A stretch of 63,685 bases of DNA from Bdellovibrionales bacterium (GCA_947380295.1 CANCQK010000017.1:1-63685), one strand, 5' to 3'; numbered from the stretch's first letter, positions 53,901 through 63,465 are shown. Notes: generated by a model not told the origin, from the letters alone. Translations and numbers: made by a program.

Positions 53901-56900
53901 CACTGAGCGCAACGGTGAGCTCAATCGATGTCAGAAGAAAGTTAGATACTCAGAGTTACGCTCGGATCCCGTCCGGCAAAAGCACTGCGACCTATGTGGC
54001 CGATTCGCTGCCTACAGCCGATACCTCGTGCGGCCGCAAGATTTACCGCATCGGACTGCAAGCCAATGACGGGGCTCAGACCTCAGTGGAGGTAGGGATC
54101 CAGCCAGATGACTTTAACGACCACACAGTGTGTTACCAAATTGTGGGGACCTACACACTGCAAGGTGACACCACCCCGCGCACCCTCACTTCAAGTGATT
54201 ACTGTTACACGTTTAGTGGTGCTCAGAATTCTCCGACGGTGACGTGGTCTCCGTCGCCCACCCCCTCTTCTCGGTTTAATCGGCTTGGTGCAATTCAGCG
54301 TTTGTGGAGAATTCAGGGACGAATCATATCAAACGCACACACACTCACTCTAAACGATCTGAGACTCAAGCGAACGATTCAAGCTACCACGGTTGGTAGC
54401 ACCCCGAGTGCTTGGTTGAGCCCATTACCGGGGCCCTCTGCGCTTCCAAGCTGTAGCGACTTTGTTAGCTCGATCTCCGGTCCGTGGTGCTATGAGTTGA
54501 GTTTGAATGAAACTTCGGCCTCGACTTCGGATGAACAGTCTCGAGCTGAGGCTAGTCAGAAACTTGACATCCCGAGTTCGAGCTCAACTGAGTTTTTGAA
54601 CGATTCCAATTACCAAAGCATCACGAGTTCTCGAATGTTGAACTATCGCCTCGATTTTCCTGGGAACCCTACTCCTTCGCTCTTACCCTCATGGAGTGTG
54701 ACGATTCCACCAGTGGGCGCGAGATTTCAATTAAATAGCCTCACCTATGATGGAAACACTGACGGAATCAACCTCACGGCCACCCCGATGGGTGCAGACT
54801 CACTCGATCATTATAAGCTTGAGTCCTGGCTCAAACCTCCCTCAGGGATTTGCTCCGATTCGCAAGCTCAAGGCCTCCATTCTTGGACGAGTTCAACAGC
54901 GTCACTTCCTAATTCCGTTCATTTTTCGAATATGAGTCCGAATTTTGCGAGTTGCATCGAACGGATCGGGCTATTTTGCACCCGACTCAAGGCGTGCAAC
55001 GCGGATGACTCAGTCTGTGCGAGTTCGTCGGGATTAACTGTAAATCGAACTCAAAACGCTACAGCTGCTCCTACAATTACAGTCACTCAAAGCCAACCAC
55101 CAACACTGGGAAGTCGGTTATTATCGAGCGATTACCGCGTCCTTACATGGAGTTGGAGCTCAAGAGCTACACTAGTTTCATCAGGTAACTTAACAGGAAT
55201 AACTATTCAACGGGCGCACTTAAGTGGTTCGTCAGTCTATCCAAACGATAATGACGTTAAGCAGCAGACGTTAAGTCCCGTGATCTCCTTTAATTCTGCT
55301 GATGAGTTGACCGGCACGATCGACTGCACAGGGAGGACAACTCCGATCCTATCTTACACTGTGAATTCTCCCGTAGAAAACACGTATGATCTCAGCTCCA
55401 CCTATGGCTGGACTGCAGGAGCGGACTTCGCCTACCATAAAATATGTTATAAATACACAGCCACAAACTCAGCAGGTTCTAGCTCGGATTGGTATTGTGT
55501 GCCTTTTCATTTTGAACCGCCTAAATGGAATGGCTCAGCCAGCCCTACTCCAACATCAACGTTTAATTCACAAGGACTCATCACATGGACTTGGCCAATT
55601 CATGGCCAAATTGTTGGTGGCTCATGCTCTCTAACATTCCTTCAAGGTCTTCCTGGAACTTTGTCAAGGTCGGGAATTTTATCGGGAGAAAGTTGGTCGT
55701 ATGCTTATCCCTATGGAGGAAATGATTTAGAAATTTATGCACCCTGGTATACAATCTCCTCGACCCCTGGGGCGCAAATTTCAATTTCCGCTACCATCGG
55801 AGGAAATCCAATTGTCAATTTCCCCTCGACTTTGATTGCACCGTCACCGTCGCCATTTTCTGTAACGAGTATCAGTTACGATGCTAATCGAGATTCAATT
55901 CAGTTTATTGGAAATAAAATGTCTGCTGACAGTCTCAGTAAATACATCGTTAAGATTTGGAAGCCTAGTACTGCTAGCCCAACGTGTACGAGTAGCCCGG
56001 GTCCTTCGGATACGATTGCCTCACCCTTAGCTATAGGAACCAACTCCTCAATGTCTTTACCCACCGACGTACCCATTTGGACGTTTTTCAACTATTCAGA
56101 GGCACCTATTAATAACCCTGGAACCGTGCTCTGTGCAAATGTCGCGGCTGCAGACGATTCGGACGTGGTTTACACTGCCCCAATGACCTCCTCCTCCCCT
56201 TTTATTCGTAGCGGATCTGTTGCAATTGCCCCATCTAACCGACCCACGAATTTGCAAGACTGGGTTTTCAACTGGACGAGCTATTTTGGCGATGGTCTCA
56301 CCACTCCTACCTCTCCAGACACCAACTCGGCCATACGTCACTGGGAATGGAGTGTTCCATTTAGGTATGAGTCAACAAATACCTTAAATCAACTCAGATG
56401 GAAAAGAATGGTCCAAACCCGAACCAGCCTGGAGCACGATTGGAATTCTGCGAGCATTCCACCTGACACGAATGACTCCATGTGGTCTGCAGCTGGGAAC
56501 AATACCCTATCGTCACCAGCTCAAGAACATCCCTCAAATTGCGGAACACCATGCCAGTGGAATCTCTATCAGACCAGTATTGCGGATTCTTCTCAAGGCT
56601 TATGGACGGATTCAGATGACCAGCCTACTTACAAGCGAGTGTGTTACCAAATCACCGCTGATTCTAACTCTAATCCACCGGATCAGACCTATTTGTGCCA
56701 TACATTTCAGGTAGGACCAAAGTATCAACCCACATGCACACCTACCATTGTCCCTACCATTTTCGGATCCATTACCTACGGAGCTTCGTGTAACTTTTTA
56801 ATGAATGTCTCTCGGCCGTATTCCTACACCATTGACATAGCCGCAGGATACGGAAGTTGCTCTAATTTGGCTACACGTCCTCATCACAATGCCAATCGAT

Positions 56901-57058
56901 CCGCAACTGATACGCAGTATTCTTTCTGGAATCAAGAAATTCTCGGTTTTGCTAGCTCTAGTTATGATGTTAGAAATTGTTTAAAAATCGATGCCTGTGA
57001 ATCTAAGAAAGATGAGTCAGGAACGCATTGCACTCATTTGCCCTTTACACAATTCTAA
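50987..57058 (+). CDS. Giant lipoprotein with three long internal repeats
   Basis: This protein has 2023 residues from ATG 50987 (AAAGGGG before it). GGAGFAGCSG near residues 31-40 is a lipobox, so the mature protein is lipid-anchored at Cys. Residues 55-170 resemble an ASPM/Hydin-like beta domain (ITFTVRNAGNIPAP). Residues 430-560 are fibronectin III-like. From about 680 three related units follow (680-1085, 1086-1510, 1515-1905), each built from the same four blocks and joined by Ser/Pro linkers such as SPSPTPSS. C-x-x-x-K-A-C-type cysteine pairs recur. It is probably a surface adhesin or stalk protein. Confidence 0.85.
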   Translation: MTFLRDLIPFCESDQWPKTRWAENLVGWVLVIIMGGAGFAGCSGPVNLATFSIIPKAKLLIEQRTPEPVRAGDVGRVPFATHRKITFTVRNAGNIPAPTLHFRVQSESSVDGPLFSIGPDSSCRDGMSLSQIRDQNTCSLSVVFKAPVPQTLDELPPEGKLFQGQLTLDYDSGYTEADEKQSRRIQLDLNLAARVTAEPSFSLIESYVSDLPIGSNPSSFVTRDRVLFDSNSLASNTGVSVSNPDYDGTSIQIPVRFNGSLLPRSECQKFKESLSDFAFQGFSVQNQDCVKNDLIIPLLPGNPGLHGVPNQADQWITCSESMRTAGIIHFKTRAGTDWLSCNPTPSDMTSISAHLNPMEIFKEQGDEEYLTVKKLRSVISLVNNPSELTVVEVMAQAPKVSLPNWETVDSNIDIAELAITSSLTPSAPPGYRVNPSLSWTSRLSSLDPNLSGLARLRAQLNRAEEYQIEWSGPSQIEGSGSNCESGFDASSNFSTSSLSIPSSGKYEISASQLSSVLTWLPNHSYRACIRAVDAFGNRSTHALNATKQSQDIPPLHFLPALNLSQVNRSNQLTLKWVNDSEDAVSTETFGKLHHYQYRVLPQSGTPSCTDRTDFTSVNATTITCSVNGAGDCTGTADLTAESFPGTVCVLIQACNLEGNCIPSLHEEDEVSNARQSVSLIPPDPSIMISSPPSPRARFDSSGEVGWFWSVQYRVTAYPSPSPSSSIVPWLFGGTAGMSSSLALTALTSLSLHSVNTSSGTNCTTSYPNCKQFSGSFSDSYYPAAPGPYTVQYQSSPLTTFTITAHSPFELTAASINAESKLTLNGSAMVAENLDHYEVDSWKKVGNSCAPPQGTLFTWNGPSSSANGPSPFPSVVPSFTSTSLSACSTYGIYCAQIKACDSAAGAGKLCATRGAQSFFYDATGNPVIRPSPSVSPSSAISPSPSPMVSTLADGSTRIFRVFTWNPKFELDVPLSATVSSIDVRRKLDTQSYARIPSGKSTATYVADSLPTADTSCGRKIYRIGLQANDGAQTSVEVGIQPDDFNDHTVCYQIVGTYTLQGDTTPRTLTSSDYCYTFSGAQNSPTVTWSPSPTPSSRFNRLGAIQRLWRIQGRIISNAHTLTLNDLRLKRTIQATTVGSTPSAWLSPLPGPSALPSCSDFVSSISGPWCYELSLNETSASTSDEQSRAEASQKLDIPSSSSTEFLNDSNYQSITSSRMLNYRLDFPGNPTPSLLPSWSVTIPPVGARFQLNSLTYDGNTDGINLTATPMGADSLDHYKLESWLKPPSGICSDSQAQGLHSWTSSTASLPNSVHFSNMSPNFASCIERIGLFCTRLKACNADDSVCASSSGLTVNRTQNATAAPTITVTQSQPPTLGSRLLSSDYRVLTWSWSSRATLVSSGNLTGITIQRAHLSGSSVYPNDNDVKQQTLSPVISFNSADELTGTIDCTGRTTPILSYTVNSPVENTYDLSSTYGWTAGADFAYHKICYKYTATNSAGSSSDWYCVPFHFEPPKWNGSASPTPTSTFNSQGLITWTWPIHGQIVGGSCSLTFLQGLPGTLSRSGILSGESWSYAYPYGGNDLEIYAPWYTISSTPGAQISISATIGGNPIVNFPSTLIAPSPSPFSVTSISYDANRDSIQFIGNKMSADSLSKYIVKIWKPSTASPTCTSSPGPSDTIASPLAIGTNSSMSLPTDVPIWTFFNYSEAPINNPGTVLCANVAAADDSDVVYTAPMTSSSPFIRSGSVAIAPSNRPTNLQDWVFNWTSYFGDGLTTPTSPDTNSAIRHWEWSVPFRYESTNTLNQLRWKRMVQTRTSLEHDWNSASIPPDTNDSMWSAAGNNTLSSPAQEHPSNCGTPCQWNLYQTSIADSSQGLWTDSDDQPTYKRVCYQITADSNSNPPDQTYLCHTFQVGPKYQPTCTPTIVPTIFGSITYGASCNFLMNVSRPYSYTIDIAAGYGSCSNLATRPHHNANRSATDTQYSFWNQEILGFASSSYDVRNCLKIDACESKKDESGTHCTHLPFTQF

Positions 57059-59940
57059 TGGGCCTTGAAGCGGAGAGCTCTAAGAGCAGCGACCCGCTGA
57101 GTCGCATCAGCGCAGGGCTGGAGCTCGATGATCCGGCTTCTGATCGGATGGGCTTTGTAACTGACTGGGATTTCTTTCCAAAGTTCATAATCAAGACCCC
57201 AAAGCTCAGCCCAAGCTTTGAACTGCACTGCATGCTGATTTTGGAATTCCTTTTGTTTAAACATTCCAGCGAAAATCTTCCCGCCCCCATTATTCACTAC
57301 AACAATGTTCACTGGGGTATTTCGGAGTTGAGGCAAAATCCATGGACCAGCGAGATCATAAAGGGAGGTTAAATCTCCGAGAACAGCCCAATTTTCGCTC
57401 TGACTCGATGAACAGGTCTCTTGCACTGCGGCGGCATATCCAATAAAACTCGACACCTGTCCGTCGATTCCGTTGAGTCCCCGAGAAGCCCAGACTTGCA
57501 GCCCTCGATCCTCCGACGTTGCAGCCAAGTCCCAATCACGAATAGGAAGACTGTTGCCCACGTAGACGCGTGATTTTTGTGGAATCAATCGTGAAAGGCA
57601 CCCCATCATGCCAAGTTGAGAAGTAGGCTCTGCGAGCAAAACACTCTGAAATTGCTCTGCCGCCGTTCGATCGAGTTCTAAAAACCGCTCCGCGGAATTT
57701 TGCTCGACTGGCACTCTCCCCGAATGCAACTCAGCCAAAAATAGAGTGCAGTTCTCTTGCAAGAATCCAGTCCACAGAAGGGACTCACGACCCAGACCAG
57801 AAAAGGGCAAGGAACTGATCGATAAAACAGGGACACTCTTGAGGTTTCCCTCTAAATCTCGCCAGAGGCGAGGCGTCGGGATGCCACCGAACCGAATGAC
57901 ACCGTCGAGCTTTAATCCAGCTTTTTGAATTCGCTCCAACATTCCATCGGCCGATTGCACACGAATTTTTTGAAGCCGAGAGTCTTCTCGCAAGCCTGAA
58001 GTCGCTTCTAAGTAAACGGGAGCACCCAGACGAAGCAGGCACTGTGCGACGGCCTCATGTTCTTCCTCGCGGAGCATCCCAACCAGAACTACGGGAGAGC
58101 GGACCTCGACCAGAAAGGTTTTTACTTCATCAGGAATCTGATTTTGCAATTCGGCCTGACCTTCGACCTGACTCAAGCCCTGGTCTGGCTGAGCAAACTC
58201 AAGCGATGGAACCTCGCCATCGATGAGAGGCTCATCAAAACAAACATTGATATGAATCGGCTGCACCAGCGCGTTTGGACGGAACTGCCTCAACTTCTCG
58301 AGAGACTGAACCACCGAGGCCTCTAAATCAAAACCATGAGGAGCATAGACGCCAAAAAGCCCCACCTGCTCTGCAGTTTGAGGCGCTCCTGAATTGCGAT
58401 AATAGCTCGGACGATCTGCCGTGAGCAGAACCAAAGGCAAGCCCGAGTAGTAGGCCTCCATCGCAGCCGGCAAAAGCTCACCCACCGCGGTTCCAGAGGT
58501 GGTCAGGACAGCCATAGGGCTTCCTGTTTGCCGAATTCTTCCCAAAGCAAAGAACGCGGCGGATCGTTCCTCAAAATGATAATAAGTCTTAAAAAGATCA
58601 GGATTTTCCGAAAGCACTGCAATCCAGGGAGCATTGCGCGCGCCTGGACAGATACAAAGCTCTCTCACCCCTAAACGATAGGCCTCTTTCAGCGAGGCAA
58701 TCGCGAGAGTCAAGTTAGGACCTAGAGCCTGAGGGGGCACCGCTAATTGAACTTCAGAACCTGACTCCATACCCAGTAACTTTCTCACCGCTTTGAGTTT
58801 ACCTTGAACCTCGTTCCACTCCCGATCCAACTGGCTCGCGGCGACCACTCCACAGCCCGCTCCAATGCGAGCACTCTGGGTATCCCATTGAAGATTTCGG
58901 ATCGCAACCAGGCAGTGAAACTGACTTCGGTTTGAATCCAAACTCAAAGCCGGTACCACGACCCCAAAGGGAGCGCCAAAACGCCCACGAGGAATTTTCG
59001 CTTCCACCTCAGCGAGCCAACTCAGTCCCTCGTGTTTTGGAAAAGCACCCAAGGCAGGCGTAGGGTGAAGCGCACGGACCAATCGATCAAAGGTGTTTCC
59101 CGAGGCATCCGCATTCAATCGGAAAGTAATCGGCGTACAGAGATGAGTCAACGTAGGGAGCTGAAGTTCGTGAATTTCCGACTTTTCAATCTCGCCGAGT
59201 TCACCCTCAAAATTGGCACGAAGCGACTGCACCACTCCGTCCACAACAACCTGATGCTCCCAACGCTCCTTTGGATCATCCAACAAAGACCCCTGCTGAT
59301 CGCCCTGCTGGTCCCTAACCCGGGTCCCAGCAAGCGCCACAGTCTCAACTCGCTCGCCTTTTTGAGAAAATAAGATTTCGGGCGAAGCGCCTAAAATCCC
59401 CTCGCTTGAGGACCAAACTCCATAAATCTGAAGCGGCGCCCCTGACGTATTGCGAAGCAAATTCACTAAAAGTTTAAGTCGCTCTTTTGGTTGTGAGTAT
59501 CTGGTGGGTACCTTTTGAAAAACGTAAGGTACCCCCTTGGTCAGCTCTGCTGAGGATATGCGCATCTGTAATTCAGAAAAAATCTGAGAAAATCTGGCAC
59601 GATCCAGCTCCGGCGCCTGAAGTGATTCATCCCACCTCGACTCTGAAAGCGGACTTAGAGCACTAGCCCGCTCCAAAATCGAGAGCAAATCATCACGAGA
59701 AATCCGAACCGAGTTTGAAAAACCCCACCAAGGTCGCGAATCTTTAAGGAAAAAATCAGGAGCATAAAACCAAGCTCCGTTTTCGGAAAGACCGCCTAAC
59801 GTTTGAGGCCCCTCGGAGCATCTCTTCAGCTCACCCCAACCCACCGAAAACTCAGGACAAGTCCCTGCCGCAGATGGCAGAGCAATGAGACCACCCGACT
59901 GTAAAAAGTCTAAAATTTTGGATTCTAGGAGTGATTTCAA
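57055..59940 (-). CDS. menFD: MenF-MenD fusion: isochorismate synthase and SEPHCHC synthase
   Basis: This is a 961-residue fusion. Residues 1-395 are a chorismate-utilising isochorismate synthase (ASPEILF, LAGTRVR, KERWEHQVVVDGV, LHPTPALGAFP, GAPFGVV, IGAGCGVV). Residues 405-961 are MenD, a thiamine-diphosphate enzyme joining isochorismate and 2-oxoglutarate: CICPGARNAPW, HFEERSAAFFALG with the catalytic Glu, GNSLPIRD, RGLNGIDG, LGDLTSLYDL, VVVNNGGGKIF. Both halves look complete. The start is TTG 59940, next to AAGAAGG. It is divergent from aroF-menG and overlaps the giant lipoprotein gene by four bases. Confidence 0.93.
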   Translation of the reverse strand: MKSLLESKILDFLQSGGLIALPSAAGTCPEFSVGWGELKRCSEGPQTLGGLSENGAWFYAPDFFLKDSRPWWGFSNSVRISRDDLLSILERASALSPLSESRWDESLQAPELDRARFSQIFSELQMRISSAELTKGVPYVFQKVPTRYSQPKERLKLLVNLLRNTSGAPLQIYGVWSSSEGILGASPEILFSQKGERVETVALAGTRVRDQQGDQQGSLLDDPKERWEHQVVVDGVVQSLRANFEGELGEIEKSEIHELQLPTLTHLCTPITFRLNADASGNTFDRLVRALHPTPALGAFPKHEGLSWLAEVEAKIPRGRFGAPFGVVVPALSLDSNRSQFHCLVAIRNLQWDTQSARIGAGCGVVAASQLDREWNEVQGKLKAVRKLLGMESGSEVQLAVPPQALGPNLTLAIASLKEAYRLGVRELCICPGARNAPWIAVLSENPDLFKTYYHFEERSAAFFALGRIRQTGSPMAVLTTSGTAVGELLPAAMEAYYSGLPLVLLTADRPSYYRNSGAPQTAEQVGLFGVYAPHGFDLEASVVQSLEKLRQFRPNALVQPIHINVCFDEPLIDGEVPSLEFAQPDQGLSQVEGQAELQNQIPDEVKTFLVEVRSPVVLVGMLREEEHEAVAQCLLRLGAPVYLEATSGLREDSRLQKIRVQSADGMLERIQKAGLKLDGVIRFGGIPTPRLWRDLEGNLKSVPVLSISSLPFSGLGRESLLWTGFLQENCTLFLAELHSGRVPVEQNSAERFLELDRTAAEQFQSVLLAEPTSQLGMMGCLSRLIPQKSRVYVGNSLPIRDWDLAATSEDRGLQVWASRGLNGIDGQVSSFIGYAAAVQETCSSSQSENWAVLGDLTSLYDLAGPWILPQLRNTPVNIVVVNNGGGKIFAGMFKQKEFQNQHAVQFKAWAELWGLDYELWKEIPVSYKAHPIRSRIIELQPCADATQRVAALRALRFKAH

Positions 59941-60136
59941 GACCTTCTTTTTAATTCAAAAGAACCAAATTTGCAATCTAGCGAGAAAAACCGAGTTTCT
60001 TGGACCGTTCTTGTTTTTCTACCACGAAATCCGGATTTCGAATCGCCCCAGTTTGCAATTGCTAGGGCGGCTAAAAACCGATATAAAAACCCACACTCTT
60101 CTCAATTGAGAAACCCTGAACGAAAGTTGCTATCGG

Positions 60137-61012
60137 ATGTTATTTTTAGACTCCTACCAGTCCAGCCAGCAGAACTCCGCGTCCTTAACCAAGGTCGAAG
60201 GGAACCCTGAAACGTTTCCTTTCTCGATGATTGCAGGACCCTGCTCCATTGAGTCCTACGAACTTTTTTTAGAAGTGGCCCGTGCCGTAAAAAAACAGGG
60301 CGCCACAGCCCTTCGCGGTGGCATTTTTAAAATGCGCACGCGTTCAGACGCCTTTCAAGGTCTAGGTGGAGAAGCAGTCCCGATCGTGAAGCAGGTGAAG
60401 GCTGAAGTGGGGCTTCCCTTTGTTTGCGAGATCACCGACCCTCGCCAAATTGCCGTCTTGGATGAAGTCGTAGACGTTTTCCAGGTCGGTGCACGCAACA
60501 TGCACAACTACGAGCTTCTCAAAGAATTGGGCAAAATCCATAAGCCCGTTCTCATCAAACGCGGACTGGCAGCCTACCTGGACGAATTTTTAGCAGCTGC
60601 CGAGTATGTCACCAAAGCGGGTAATAGCCGTGTGATTCTGTGTGAGCGGGGCATCCGAACTTTTGAGCGCTCGACCCGAAACACCCTCGACCTTTCAGCC
60701 GTTCCTTACCTTAAGCAAAAAAGCAAACTCCCTGTCATTGTTGACCCTAGCCATGGCACGGGCGTCAGATCCCTAGTCACTCCGATGGCTTGGGCAGCCG
60801 CTGCTGCCGGCGCAGATGGAGTCATCGTTGAAGTTCACCCACGACCCAAGGAAGCTCTCTCAGATGGCGAGCAAGCCCTCACCCTCGAGGATTTCGAGAT
60901 TCTTGTTCCTCGACTGAACCGTATTTTAGAAGCCATGGATCGCCCTGGCCTCGGTGATCACTCAAGTACTCCAGCACCTCACTCAAGGAAAATCCCAGCA
61001 TGGACCAACTAG
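60137..61012 (+). CDS. aroF: 3-Deoxy-7-phosphoheptulonate synthase, type I beta
   Basis: This 291-residue enzyme makes DAHP, the first step to chorismate. [48 protein letters not shown] and [11 protein letters not shown] are the family's metal and phosphate sites. KDO8P synthase is similar but lacks this pattern. There is no regulatory ACT or chorismate mutase domain. The C-terminal 25 residues are extra. menG overlaps its 3' end by 13 bases, so chorismate supply and quinone methylation are tied on one mRNA. Confidence 0.92.
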   Translation: MLFLDSYQSSQQNSASLTKVEGNPETFPFSMIAGPCSIESYELFLEVARAVKKQGATALRGGIFKMRTRSDAFQGLGGEAVPIVKQVKAEVGLPFVCEITDPRQIAVLDEVVDVFQVGARNMHNYELLKELGKIHKPVLIKRGLAAYLDEFLAAAEYVTKAGNSRVILCERGIRTFERSTRNTLDLSAVPYLKQKSKLPVIVDPSHGTGVRSLVTPMAWAAAAAGADGVIVEVHPRPKEALSDGEQALTLEDFEILVPRLNRILEAMDRPGLGDHSSTPAPHSRKIPAWTN

Positions 61013-61719
61013 CCGCACAGAATCCAAAATCCATTCAAGCGATGTTCGGGGTCATTTCTAAAAAGTATGACCTCGCTAATTCAGTGCTGTCTTTCGGTAT
61101 CCATCATTTTTGGAAAAACACCTTAGTCCGTAAAGCAGGACTCAAGGACGGCGCCCAAGTTCTCGATTGCGCCACCGGTACCGGCGACCTCGCTTTCCTT
61201 TTTGAAAAGCGACTCCGCGGATCAGGCCAAGTCGTGGGCACTGACTTTTGTGAACCCATGCTGGATGTGGCTCGAGAAAAGGCGTTAAAACGTAAGTCAA
61301 GAATTCAGTTTCAAACTGCAGATGTCATGAATCTTCCTTTCAAGGACCAGGAATTTGACGTCGCAAGTATTTCATTCGGAATTAGAAATGTTCAAGATAC
61401 TCAAAAGGCCCTCTCTGAGCTGGGTCGAGTCATCAAGCCCGGAGGACGCGTTTTAGTTTTGGAGTTCGGCCAGCCTCGACCGGGTCTGATCCAAAAAAGT
61501 TTTGAATTTTATTCGAAAAAAGTACTCCCAAGAGTTGGCGGCTGGATCAGCGGTCAACCTCAGGCCTACCAATACCTTCAAACCTCGTCTGCTGCGTACC
61601 CTTGTGGGGATGATTTTTTATCGATTGCCGGTAAGACTGGGTGGTTTGAGAAAATGGAATGCATTCGTTTCCAGTCCGGGATTGCGTATCTTTATATTTT
61701 GGAACGCGCTCAGGGATGA
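61000..61719 (+). CDS. menG: Demethylmenaquinone methyltransferase
   Basis: This 239-residue SAM methyltransferase of the UbiE/MenG family performs the last step of menaquinone synthesis. FGVISKKYDLANSVLSFGIH near residues 16-35 and VLDCATGTGDLAFLFEK near 47-63 (SAM loop) are typical. SISFGIRNVQD near 117 and VLEFGQP near 152 complete the set. With menFD and menBAE but no ubiquinone genes seen, menaquinone is the likely product. Confidence 0.95.
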   Translation: MDQLAAQNPKSIQAMFGVISKKYDLANSVLSFGIHHFWKNTLVRKAGLKDGAQVLDCATGTGDLAFLFEKRLRGSGQVVGTDFCEPMLDVAREKALKRKSRIQFQTADVMNLPFKDQEFDVASISFGIRNVQDTQKALSELGRVIKPGGRVLVLEFGQPRPGLIQKSFEFYSKKVLPRVGGWISGQPQAYQYLQTSSAAYPCGDDFLSIAGKTGWFEKMECIRFQSGIAYLYILERAQG

Positions 61720-61745
61720 AAAATAACCAGCAAAGGAGAGAAGAA

Positions 61746-62432
61746 ATGAACACCATGCAATCAACTTCCTTTAATGACCCAAACACAGAAACTTTAATTG
61801 AAACAGCCCAAGCTCAGCCGGCAAACTCAGTTGCTGACTTTCATGATTTTCTCCGAGACATCGCAAAGCACCCTCAGATTCATGCCAAGTTCTTAAATAC
61901 TCTCAGCTTCATGGAATACATGGGCTCAAGAAAGATCCTCAAGAGCCAACGAGCCGAGTCGATCACATTTGAACTTCTCTCTCACACGGCTGAAGAGATC
62001 CGTCACGCCCAGACCTTCAAAAAGATCGCTCTCAAAATGAGCGATGGAAAAGTCAGCAGCTATTCCGCAGAGCATCTTTTCTGCGGCGTTGAGGCAGCAA
62101 CTTATTTCCAAACCCTAGATCAAACTGCGGCTCAACGCCTCGGGGCACCTGACTCATGGGCTAACTACCTCCTCACGACTCTTTTGATCGAGGAGCGAGC
62201 CAATCAAATTTACCCATTCTACGAAGAAATCCTCGCAGCTGCGGGCTATCCTGGTTACCTCAAACTCATCGTTCGCGAGGAGAACAGCCACCTTCAAGAT
62301 ATTGCCGCTGAGATCACCGGCAACACACCGCTCTCCCCAACTCTCCTGGATGAGTTGCGCAAAATCGAAGGTACTGCTTTTGCGAAGTTCACCGCCAGTT
62401 TAAAGTCGGAGCTGCGCGCATTTAACGCATAG
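61746..62432 (+). CDS. Ferritin-like di-iron protein next to menG
   Basis: This 228-residue helical protein starts at ATG 61746 (AAAGGAGAGAAGAA before it). Candidate iron ligands fit a ferritin-like four-helix bundle: FMEYMG, AEEIRHAQ (E-E-x-R-H), LIEERANQ and REENSHLQD (E-x-x-x-H). MiaE, Coq7 and rubrerythrin use similar sets. The 26-base gap to menG suggests cotranscription, so an oxidation or hydroxylation linked to quinones is possible. This is inference from context. Confidence 0.7.
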   Translation: MNTMQSTSFNDPNTETLIETAQAQPANSVADFHDFLRDIAKHPQIHAKFLNTLSFMEYMGSRKILKSQRAESITFELLSHTAEEIRHAQTFKKIALKMSDGKVSSYSAEHLFCGVEAATYFQTLDQTAAQRLGAPDSWANYLLTTLLIEERANQIYPFYEEILAAAGYPGYLKLIVREENSHLQDIAAEITGNTPLSPTLLDELRKIEGTAFAKFTASLKSELRAFNA

Positions 62433-62496
62433 CTCCAGTTTCAACTTTTTTGGTTGCAAATCATTCCATTTTTCCTAGAGTTGATCTGGGGGAAAA

Positions 62497-63465
62497 ATGG
62501 CTATTTATACATTCAAGAATCGCGGTATTCTTAAAAATCTATTCGCAGTCGCACTCATGTTCTCGAGTTTTCATTTCCATTTTCAGGCCCGTGCAGATGA
62601 GTCCCCTAAGTTAGGGAAAATTGAGTTTCCAAATTCTGGAGCACCCCGAGCGCAGAAGGACTTCATTGAGGGAGTCTTGCTCTTACATAGCTTTTCCTAC
62701 GACGATGCGGCCGAAGCCTTTAAGAAAGCTCAAACTTTAGATCCATCGTTTGCTCTCGCATACTGGGGTGAGGCGATGACCTACTGTCACCCAGTCTGGG
62801 GAGAATATGATATTCCCAGCGCAAAAAAGGCACTCAATCGTCTGGCCCCCACACCTCAAGAAAGACTTGCCAAAGCCCCTACTCAACGAGAAAAAGACTA
62901 CCTGACTGCTTTTGAACTGATTCTTGGAGAAGGTGACCAAAAAACACGACTCCGCCTTCACTCAGAAGCAATGGATAAGCTTTACAGAAAGTACGAAACT
63001 GATCTTGAAGCCAAGGCATTCTTCGTCCTAGCCACCTTGGGAAAATCAGAGGGAAACAGGGAAGAAACCACCTATATGAAAGGCGCCGGTCTTGCGCTTG
63101 AAATTCTCGATATCAATCCTGAGCACCCCGGCGCACTCCACTACTTCATCCACTCCGTTGACGATCCCGTCCATGCACCTCTCGGACTCGTTGCAGCCAG
63201 AAAACTTGAAAATGTAGCCGCGTCTGTTGGCCACGCCGTTCATATGGCAGCGCATATCTACGGTCCCTTGGGAATGTGGAAGGAAGCCCTCGCTTCCAAC
63301 CAAAAAAGCTGGGCTATTGGCGAGGCTCGAGTAAAAAACAAACACTTAGGAAGTGATCAAAGGGATTTTCATGATTTAACAATCTTCGGCAGAATTCCCC
63401 CGCCTAGATTCGTTAGAATCAGGAGGGGGATGAATGCCTCCCCTGGTTTTCTATGTATTTCTTGA
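62497..63465 (+). pseudogene. Exported TPR-repeat protein, truncated by IS insertion
   Basis: A signal peptide (FAVALMFSSFHFHFQARA) and TPR-like helices follow (FSYDDAAEAFKKAQTLDPSF, GALHYFIHSVDDP, MAAHIYGPLGMWKEAL). The natural frame runs to about GSDQRDFHDLT (63380) and then enters IS200-type terminal DNA, giving a false end at 63465. The family is normally about 550-600 residues, so roughly half is missing. GGGGGAAAA precedes the ATG. Confidence 0.8.
63397..63429. repeat. Subterminal hairpin of the right-hand IS200/IS605 element
   Basis: CCCCCGCCTAGATTC, loop GTTA, GAATCAGGAGGGGG form a stem with one bulged A and one G/A mismatch. It overlaps the tnpA stop codon, the usual place for the right-end hairpin that TnpA binds. 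The IS/host border lies around 63380-63396. Confidence 0.85.

Noticed and set aside
57028..57372. Plus-strand frame over the 3' end of menFD
   Set aside because: It is a shadow of the conserved MenD coding frame on the minus strand and has no family match.
60137..61012. KDO8P synthase
   Set aside because: The [11 protein letters not shown] and C-terminal motifs fit type I beta DAHP synthase, and the menG overlap supports a chorismate role.
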